A stretch of 39,362 nucleotides of DNA from Candidatus Hydrogenedentota bacterium (lineage in GTDB: Bacteria; Hydrogenedentota; Hydrogenedentia; Hydrogenedentales; CAITNO01). Location: positions 1 through 39,362 of the forward strand of contig JAGPFE010000030.1 of NCBI GenBank assembly GCA_018056705.1, given 5' to 3'. The translations under genes were made by a program, and so were the position numbers. Below are positions 33,908-39,362 of the stretch, in pieces; position 1 is the stretch's first letter, and the number at the start of each line of letters is the position of its first letter. The notes under the pieces are model-generated. The model had not been told where the DNA came from. It saw only the letters and a list, made by a program, of their open reading frames with translations, and ran no database searches.

Positions 33908-36046
33908 ATGATGGCAACGTTGCTGGCCGTGCTGGTCTTCGCGGGAACGGATTGCGCCGACCTGACCAATTTTCAGACCCCATCGGGATGGCGGCCAGAG
34001 ATCGATATCGCGTCGGATATGGTCATGGTCTATGGAACCCAGAAGAATTTCCAGGAACGGGCGGAATCCTGGAAGCAACGGGGGTACGCGGTCAGCATGA
34101 TGACCGGTATTTCCTGGGGTGGTTACGAAGAGTATTACAGGACGCCGGATGGCTTGAAGAAAGAGGAAATCCAGACGGTTAAGTCCGGAAAACTGCTGAT
34201 GCATGGCAATAGCGACACCGTCGGATACAACGTGCCGACGCCGGCATACGTGGATTTCATCAAGAAAGTGGTAGACCCCGCGATTGATGCCGGGGTGTGC
34301 GGCATTTACCTGGAGGAACCCGAATTCTGGGCCCGGGCTGGCTGGAGCGAGGGTTTCAAGCGGTGCTGGCTGGATTTTTACGGGGAACCCTGGCAGGAAC
34401 CGGATTCCTCGGTGGACGCCCAGTACCGCGCCAGTAAACTCAAGTATGAGTTGTATTTTCGCGCCTTGCGGGACGTGTTCCGCCACATCAAGGCCCGGGC
34501 CGCGGAGAAAGGCATTACCATCGAGTGCCATGTGCCTACCCATAGCCTGATCAACTATGCCCACTGGGGCATCGTGAGTCCGGAATCCCACCTGCTGGAC
34601 CTTGAAGAGGCAGACGGCTATATTGCCCAGGTCTGGACGGGTACCGCAAGGACCCCCACGGTGTACCGGAACGTCAAAAAGGAGCGGACCTTCGAATCGG
34701 GGCTCCTGGAATACGCGCAGATGCTGTCGATGGCGCGTCCGGCCGGGCGTAAGGTGTGGCTGCTGGCCGATCCCGTGGAAGACAACCCGGACCGCGTTTG
34801 GAGTGATTACAAGGTAAATTACGAGTGCACGGTGGTGGCATCCCTGTTACACCCCGAGGCCACCCGCTTTGAGGTGATGCCGTGGCCCGGCCGGATTTTC
34901 GAGGGAAAATATCCCGCGTCCCTCGAGCCCGATGCCCCACGCGTGGGGATTTCGCCCGATTATGCCACCCAGTTACTGGCTGTAATCGACGCGCTGAATC
35001 ACATGGGGGAGGAAGAATCCGTGGCCGACCTTGGCGCGCCTGGGATCGCGGTGGTGGTATCCGACACGATGATGTTTCAACGGGCCGCGCCCCATCCGAG
35101 CGACCCGGATCTCAGTTCCTTTTTCGGCCTGGCCATGCCGCTGATCAAAATGGGCACCCTGCCGGACATCCTGCAACTGGAAAACCTGGATCGCGTCGGG
35201 GTACCCAAAGACACCCGGTTGATCGTGCTGACCTACGAGGGACAGAAACCCCTTAAGGCCTCCTATCACAAGGTTCTCGCGGGCTGGGTGCGCGAGGGTG
35301 GGTGCCTGCTGATTGTGGACGACGGCAACGACCCGTACCACCACGTGCGCGAGTGGTGGAACGAGCAGGGCGCCAATGATCGGACCCCGCTGGATCACCT
35401 TTCGGAAACCCTGGAACTTGGCGTAACGGCGCGCAACGAACCCCAGGCCGTGGGACGGGGATGGGTTCGCTGGTGGGAAGAGCGCCCCCGTCGCCTTGCC
35501 CGGTCGGCCACCGGCGCGGATGCCCTGTTGCGGGAAATCAATCAACTGCTGGAAAAACGCGGCGATGCCCCGATTACCGGGAAAAATTACTTCGAAATCA
35601 GGCGGGGACCATGGATCGTGACCGCGGTGATGGATGAATCGGTCAGTGACGCGCCGAGGGTGCTGAAGGGGAATTTCGTGGACGTGTTTGACCCGGCCCT
35701 GCCGGTGATTACCGAAAAAAGTATCGCCCCCAACCAGCGTTCCCTGCTGTACGACCTTGACTGGCTGACCCGAAAAGGCACGCGGGCCGCGGTAACCGTT
35801 TCCGCGGGACGGGCCAGGAATATCCGGGTCACGGACAACGAATTGGCCTTTACCAGCCGTGGGCCGGTAAACACGACCGGCCGAACCCGGGTGCTGCTGC
35901 CTGGGCCGCCCGAAGTGGTGGAAAGCGACGTCGAATGCGCGCGGACCTGGCACGCGGAATCTCACACGCTGTTACTGGAATATCCACACCAGGCCAGGGA
36001 AATTGCGTTCAGCGTTCGCTGGCGGCAGGCTGAAACCACGAAGTGA
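33908..36046 (+). CDS. Secreted glycosidase-like TIM-barrel protein of unknown specificity
   Basis: 712-residue protein that I can place only broadly. The short signal peptide is MMATLLAVLVFAGTDCADL. The N-terminal half looks like a TIM barrel: VMVYGTQKNFQERAESWKQRG, VSMMTGISWGGYEEY, then PAIDAGVCGIYLEEPEFWARAGWSEGF, where the paired Glu in YLEEPEFW are candidate catalytic residues, and ITIECHVPTHSLINYAHWG. A Rossmann-like middle domain (IAVVVSDTMMFQRA, TRLIVLTYEGQKPLK, VLAGWVREGGCLLIVDDGND) resembles the trimerisation domain of GH42 beta-galactosidases, and a beta domain ends it. ATG 33908 has GGAAGGATACATCCC upstream. It is coupled to the following symporter by an overlapping start. Confidence 0.65.
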   Translation: MMATLLAVLVFAGTDCADLTNFQTPSGWRPEIDIASDMVMVYGTQKNFQERAESWKQRGYAVSMMTGISWGGYEEYYRTPDGLKKEEIQTVKSGKLLMHGNSDTVGYNVPTPAYVDFIKKVVDPAIDAGVCGIYLEEPEFWARAGWSEGFKRCWLDFYGEPWQEPDSSVDAQYRASKLKYELYFRALRDVFRHIKARAAEKGITIECHVPTHSLINYAHWGIVSPESHLLDLEEADGYIAQVWTGTARTPTVYRNVKKERTFESGLLEYAQMLSMARPAGRKVWLLADPVEDNPDRVWSDYKVNYECTVVASLLHPEATRFEVMPWPGRIFEGKYPASLEPDAPRVGISPDYATQLLAVIDALNHMGEEESVADLGAPGIAVVVSDTMMFQRAAPHPSDPDLSSFFGLAMPLIKMGTLPDILQLENLDRVGVPKDTRLIVLTYEGQKPLKASYHKVLAGWVREGGCLLIVDDGNDPYHHVREWWNEQGANDRTPLDHLSETLELGVTARNEPQAVGRGWVRWWEERPRRLARSATGADALLREINQLLEKRGDAPITGKNYFEIRRGPWIVTAVMDESVSDAPRVLKGNFVDVFDPALPVITEKSIAPNQRSLLYDLDWLTRKGTRAAVTVSAGRARNIRVTDNELAFTSRGPVNTTGRTRVLLPGPPEVVESDVECARTWHAESHTLLLEYPHQAREIAFSVRWRQAETTK

Positions 36047-37578
36047 CGAACGCCATGGAATCGTCTGTACCTGACCCGCGTATTGCCAGTGAATCGACGG
36101 GTACTCCCGGCGCGAGCCATGGACGGGTTTCCTGGTGCGTGCCAATCCTGGTTTACGGTATGGTGTCCCTCGCGCTGGCGATGGGCATGGTCATGGTGGA
36201 CCGCTCGGTGTCCTGGTGGATGCTGTTTCCTCTTTGGTTCCTCGCGTGGGGACTGCACTACCTGCTCCTGTCGTTGCTTCCCCGCCATGTTTCCATGGGG
36301 TCGGCAATTTTGGGGGCCATGGCCGCGGGGGTGGTGGCTGGATGGTTTACGGCCGGTGGCGTTTTCGGTCAATTTCTGGCCGACTGGCTGAACCTGTATG
36401 GGGTGATTTTCCTGCGCCTGCTGGTGATGGTGGTACCTGTGCTGATCCTGGTTTCGATCACCCGTGGCGTGGCCAGCCTGGGTGATCCCGCGGCGCTGGG
36501 ACGTCTCGGTCTAAAAACCGTGGCCTTTTACCTGTCCACCACGCTGATCGCGGCCACGATCGGACTGGTGTGCGTGAACGTCTTACATCCAAGGAATACC
36601 CTTGTCACGAATCCATCGGTATCTTCCGGGAACGGGACCGTAACGTTCGACTCGGACGGCAAATCCGCGGGAAATAGTACAGGAAAAGATGGGTCAGGAA
36701 GTTATGGGCAAAGGCTGCAGAAAGAGATTTTACCCGGACTGATTAGAACCCCGTTCATGGAAGGCGTCAATCCCCTGACCATCATCCTGTTTGCCCTGTT
36801 GCTGGGCGCGGCCATCGGGGCCCTGGGAACAGGGAGCGCCCCTCTGCTGGCGGTCGCGCAGTCCCTGGACGACGCCCTCGTACGCATGATCCTCTGGTTC
36901 ATGAAGTTGGCCCCCATGGCGGTCTTTTCCCTCATGGCGAAGGCGACCGGGGAGTTCGGCGGCTCCTACCTGAGTACCCTGATGCTGTACGTGGTAACGG
37001 TGCTGCTGGGGCTGACCCTGCATTTCCTGGTGTTGACCTGCGTGCTGGTACCCGTGTTGGGGGGCGTGTCACCTCTTCGGTTTCTCAAGGCCATGATGCC
37101 CGCGTTGACCCTGGGATTTGGTATTTCATCCAGTTCCGCCACCCTGCCCCTGACCATTCACTGCGCGAACCGGCGCCTGGGAGCCGATCGGAGCGTGTGT
37201 GAATTCATGCTGCCCGTGGGGGCGACCGTGAACATGGACGGTACCGCTCTCTACCAGGCCGTTGCCGTGATGTTTCTGGCCTTCGCGCAGGGCCTGCAGC
37301 CCACGCTGGCTCAGCAGGTAGCGGTATTCGTGGGAGCGGTGCTGGTTTCCATCGGCACGGCGGGTATTCCTGGTGGGAGTATCGCGCTCATGCCGATTAC
37401 CCTCGGGCTACTGGGCATAGGTCCTGAAGCCATCGGACTGATCATCGGGGTGGATCGCTTGCTGGACATGTCCCGGACGGTGGTCAACATTACGGGGGAT
37501 GTAGCCGGCTGCGTGGTAGTAGCCCGGAGCGAAGGCAAGTTGACGGACGCGCCGGAAACCGGGGACAGGGATACCTGA
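36043..37578 (+). CDS. Dicarboxylate/amino acid:cation symporter (SDF/DAACS family)
   Basis: 511-residue inner-membrane symporter of the glutamate/C4-dicarboxylate family. Signature regions: GISSSSATLPLTIHCANRRLG (re-entrant loop HP1), LPVGATVNMDGTALYQ (cation site NMDG), GIPGGSIALMPITLG (HP2) and GVDRLLDMSRTVVNITGDVAG (substrate site, Asp and Arg). There are more N-terminal helices than usual (about residues 30-110) and a hydrophilic Gly/Ser-rich loop (about 190-225, SGNGTVTFDSDGKSAGNSTG). The start is GTG 36043, whose bases overlap the upstream stop (GTGA); ATG 36055 is possible. The overlap suggests that it imports a product related to the upstream enzyme. Substrate unknown. Confidence 0.92.
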   Translation: MTNAMESSVPDPRIASESTGTPGASHGRVSWCVPILVYGMVSLALAMGMVMVDRSVSWWMLFPLWFLAWGLHYLLLSLLPRHVSMGSAILGAMAAGVVAGWFTAGGVFGQFLADWLNLYGVIFLRLLVMVVPVLILVSITRGVASLGDPAALGRLGLKTVAFYLSTTLIAATIGLVCVNVLHPRNTLVTNPSVSSGNGTVTFDSDGKSAGNSTGKDGSGSYGQRLQKEILPGLIRTPFMEGVNPLTIILFALLLGAAIGALGTGSAPLLAVAQSLDDALVRMILWFMKLAPMAVFSLMAKATGEFGGSYLSTLMLYVVTVLLGLTLHFLVLTCVLVPVLGGVSPLRFLKAMMPALTLGFGISSSSATLPLTIHCANRRLGADRSVCEFMLPVGATVNMDGTALYQAVAVMFLAFAQGLQPTLAQQVAVFVGAVLVSIGTAGIPGGSIALMPITLGLLGIGPEAIGLIIGVDRLLDMSRTVVNITGDVAGCVVVARSEGKLTDAPETGDRDT

Positions 37579-37602
37579 CCTTCGGCCGGCGTGCCGTATA
37601 AT
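37575..37602 (+). promoter_or_regulatory. Promoter of the small membrane-protein gene
   Basis: A perfect TATAAT (37597-37602) with CTGACC (4 of 6 of TTGACA) 16 bp upstream. The expected start of transcription near 37609 leaves a 31-nt leader containing GGAAGGAG. Confidence 0.6.
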
Positions 37603-37639
37603 TGCCAGGCAAGACGACACCGGGAAGGAGTCATACGCG

Positions 37640-38065
37640 TTGGATAAGAAACTGCTCATTGTCCTGGTGGTGGTGCTCGTGGTGATTCTGCTGTTGCCAG
37701 TCGCCGTGACGGTCGCGCGGGCGTCTGGACTGCTGCCGGACACCCGTCAGAAAGTCGCGATTCCCAACCTGCCCCCGGAACTCGACGCCAAAAGCCTGGA
37801 AAACACCGTCTGGGAAATAGAACCCCAGCGGGGTATTCGGGTCCAGGTGACCTTGAAACCGGGCGGTGAAGCCGTGGCGTGGAGTGGCAATCCCCTGGTC
37901 AAGCAACTGGCTGGTACCGATATGTTGTCCGGTACCTGGCGGGTAGAAGGAAACAAGTTGATCGTGGGGACGGTTTTCCGGGGCAAAACCTACCAGACGG
38001 ACCTGGTCATAGCCGGTAAAGGTATCTACGCCCGCGAGGGTATCCCCATCAACCGGATCCGCTGA
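37640..38065 (+). CDS. Small single-pass membrane protein of unknown function
   Basis: 141 residues, not recognised. An N-terminal anchor or signal (KKLLIVLVVVLVVILLLPVAVTV) is followed by about 110 residues with a beta-rich look (LENTVWEIEPQRGIRVQVTLKPGGEAVAW ... LSGTWRVEGNKLIVGTVFRGKTYQTDLVI). The TWRVEGNKL pattern recalls small lipocalin-like or META-like domains, but this is only a resemblance. It starts with TTG at 37640, supported by GGAAGGAG at 9 nt spacing and by the promoter at 37575-37602. It ends 6 bp from the convergent cardiolipin-synthase gene, with no room for a terminator between. Confidence 0.75.
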   Translation: MDKKLLIVLVVVLVVILLLPVAVTVARASGLLPDTRQKVAIPNLPPELDAKSLENTVWEIEPQRGIRVQVTLKPGGEAVAWSGNPLVKQLAGTDMLSGTWRVEGNKLIVGTVFRGKTYQTDLVIAGKGIYAREGIPINRIR

Positions 38066-38071
38066 CCCGAT

Positions 38072-39362
38072 TCACAGCAGGGGCGACAGCAGATTGCACA
38101 GGTTTTCAAGCCAGTATCGCGCGTTGCCGACCCGTGCCCCCGTGACCCGAAGCGATTGCCCAGAGAGCCATGTCACCCAACTGGCTATCTGTTCGATATC
38201 GCCCCGGGTGTAATGAAACAGCGCGACCTCGTAATTGAAGTACAGGCTACGCATGTCGAGATTCGGGGTGCCGGTGATCGCCAGCAGGTGGTCAAATATC
38301 ATCACCTTGGCATGCACCATGCCATGGGGATACACGTAGACCCGCGCGCCCGCGGCGATCAGTTGCCGCAACGCGGGGCCCCGGGCATAATCCGTCAGGC
38401 GATGGTTCGAACGCCAGGGCACGATTAATCGCACGTCTTTGCCAGCCCGGGCTTTCAGGGCCAGCAGTTTCAGGACGGCATCATCGGGCACGAAGTACGG
38501 CGTAACGACCCAGATCCGTTCCCGGGCGTCCATGATGGCTGACAGCAGGGCGTCGTGAAAAGTATCCTCAGGAACGTCCGGGCCGCTGGCGGCCAGCTGG
38601 AGCGTGGATACCGCCTGTTCGCTGACGTCCGCCTGGAGCGGGGTGTCCGGCAACCGTGTAACGGTGTCCGTGGCGAATTCCCAGTCGCTGGCAAAAACCT
38701 GTTCGATGTCCGCCACCACGGGCCCCGACACGAACGCGCAGGCATCCACGAACCGTTCCGCCCAGGGCGTCGGGCCCATGAATTCACGGGCGAGGTTCAT
38801 TCCTCCCACCATCGCGCGGGCATGATCGATGACCACGATCTTGCGGTGGTTGCGCAGGTTGGCGGACCATTTCCGCCGTAACGGCAGCACGGGAAGAAAT
38901 TCGGCCACCTGGCCTCCCGCGTTCCGGACGGGCTGCGCGAATGTTCCCTTGGACCACAGGCATCCCAGGCCGTCCAGCAGTAGCCGCACGTCCACCCCTT
39001 CCCGGGCCTTCGCCGCCAGGGCGTCCACCACGGCACGGCCGGTTTCATCCCGTCCCAGGATAAAGGTTTCGATGTAGATGGCCTCTTTCGCGGCCGCGAT
39101 GTCCGCCATCAGCCGGTCGAACGCCTTTTCCCCGTTGAAGCACAGTTCTACCTGGTTTCCCGACCGGGGCGGGGGCATGCCCGCCTGGACCAGCCGGCGC
39201 CCTCCCTGGAAAAAGGTTTCTTCCACAAGATGCAGTTCGCCCCGATTTGTGGCGTACAGCGGTGTTTTCCGGCTGGCCTGGCGGGCAAGCTTGCGTCCCC
39301 CCAGCAACAGGTACAGGGGAACCCCGACGTATGGAATCAGCACGATGGCCAGCAACCATGCC
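38072..39362 (-). CDS. Cardiolipin synthase-like phospholipase D protein (5' end cut by window)
   Basis: At least 429 residues of a PLD-superfamily membrane enzyme that joins two phosphatidylglycerols to cardiolipin. The frame is open to the right edge; the visible start AWLLAIVLIPYVGVPLYLLLGG is the second of two N-terminal helices expected in the Cls family, so the true start lies outside. Two HKD motifs are present: NHRKIVVIDHARAMVGGMN and HAKVMIFDHLLAITGTPNLD. IYIETFIL, VRLLLDGLGC, PYFVPDD and LDMRSLYFNYE also fit Cls. The C-terminus ends LENLCNLLSPLL. A related PLD activity is possible. Confidence 0.92.
   Translation of the reverse strand, partial: AWLLAIVLIPYVGVPLYLLLGGRKLARQASRKTPLYATNRGELHLVEETFFQGGRRLVQAGMPPPRSGNQVELCFNGEKAFDRLMADIAAAKEAIYIETFILGRDETGRAVVDALAAKAREGVDVRLLLDGLGCLWSKGTFAQPVRNAGGQVAEFLPVLPLRRKWSANLRNHRKIVVIDHARAMVGGMNLAREFMGPTPWAERFVDACAFVSGPVVADIEQVFASDWEFATDTVTRLPDTPLQADVSEQAVSTLQLAASGPDVPEDTFHDALLSAIMDARERIWVVTPYFVPDDAVLKLLALKARAGKDVRLIVPWRSNHRLTDYARGPALRQLIAAGARVYVYPHGMVHAKVMIFDHLLAITGTPNLDMRSLYFNYEVALFHYTRGDIEQIASWVTWLSGQSLRVTGARVGNARYWLENLCNLLSPLL

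Noticed and set aside
33518..35965. Long minus-strand open frames (33518-34591 and 34973-35965)
   Set aside because: They cross the pabBC and glycosidase-like genes in antisense and show no domain or SD.

Overview
The window is about 60% GC and tightly packed on both strands. It looks like a Gram-negative-type environmental bacterium. Supporting signs are lipoprotein-like and secreted proteins, a parvulin isomerase with a signal peptide, a single-chain SecDF, a DUF1573 protein, a PhoPQ-related (AprA-like) secreted protein, ThuA, Gfo/Idh/MocA, GH4 and GH78 genes, and an ECF sigma factor with a FecR-type anti-sigma. This mix is typical of the PVC/Planctomycetes neighbourhood and of candidate phyla such as Hydrogenedentota. 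That placement is inference; no rRNA marker is present. I found no IS element, phage module, CRISPR array or conjugation gene, so the region reads as core chromosome carrying polysaccharide-breakdown and envelope genes.

Layout. (1) Positions 1-6297, minus strand: a compact run, in transcription order C45-type peptidase/acyltransferase, secreted unknown protein, hemE, Gfo/Idh dehydrogenase, PpiC-type isomerase, second Gfo/Idh dehydrogenase (cut by the window edge). It is separated by a terminator from (2) a DUF1573 protein, tRNA-Leu(CAG), GH4 glycosidase, tRNA-Pro(CGG) and a large PhoPQ-related protein with Ig-like domains (6424-11890, minus). (3) 12085-20379, plus: ThuA, then tgt-yajC-secDF-prepilin peptidase-MBL hydrolase-manA, partly joined by ATGA overlaps. 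(4) 20461-22352: ECF sigma factor and its membrane anti-sigma/FecR partner. (5) 22353-22779: a 427-bp gene-free stretch with an 18-bp direct repeat and a large inverted repeat ending in a T-run, just before an exported MsrB-MsrA fusion and a small membrane protein with a CFIATAAWG box. (6) 24532-31907, minus: aspS, a GT39/TPR membrane protein, and a GH78 rhamnosidase-like protein that continues in frame into an L,D-transpeptidase. (7) 32067-38065, plus: PabB-PabC fusion, a glycosidase-like secreted protein coupled to an SDF-family symporter, a small membrane protein with a clear promoter. (8) A cardiolipin-synthase gene enters from the right edge on the minus strand.

The carbohydrate genes (GH4, GH78, glycosidase-like protein, ThuA, two Gfo/Idh, ManA) suggest a polysaccharide degrader. 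The most unusual items are the GH78-YkuD fusion, the structured element in front of msrBA, and the CFI-box protein. All start sites were re-chosen from Shine-Dalgarno (SD) spacing and signal peptides rather than from the longest open frame.
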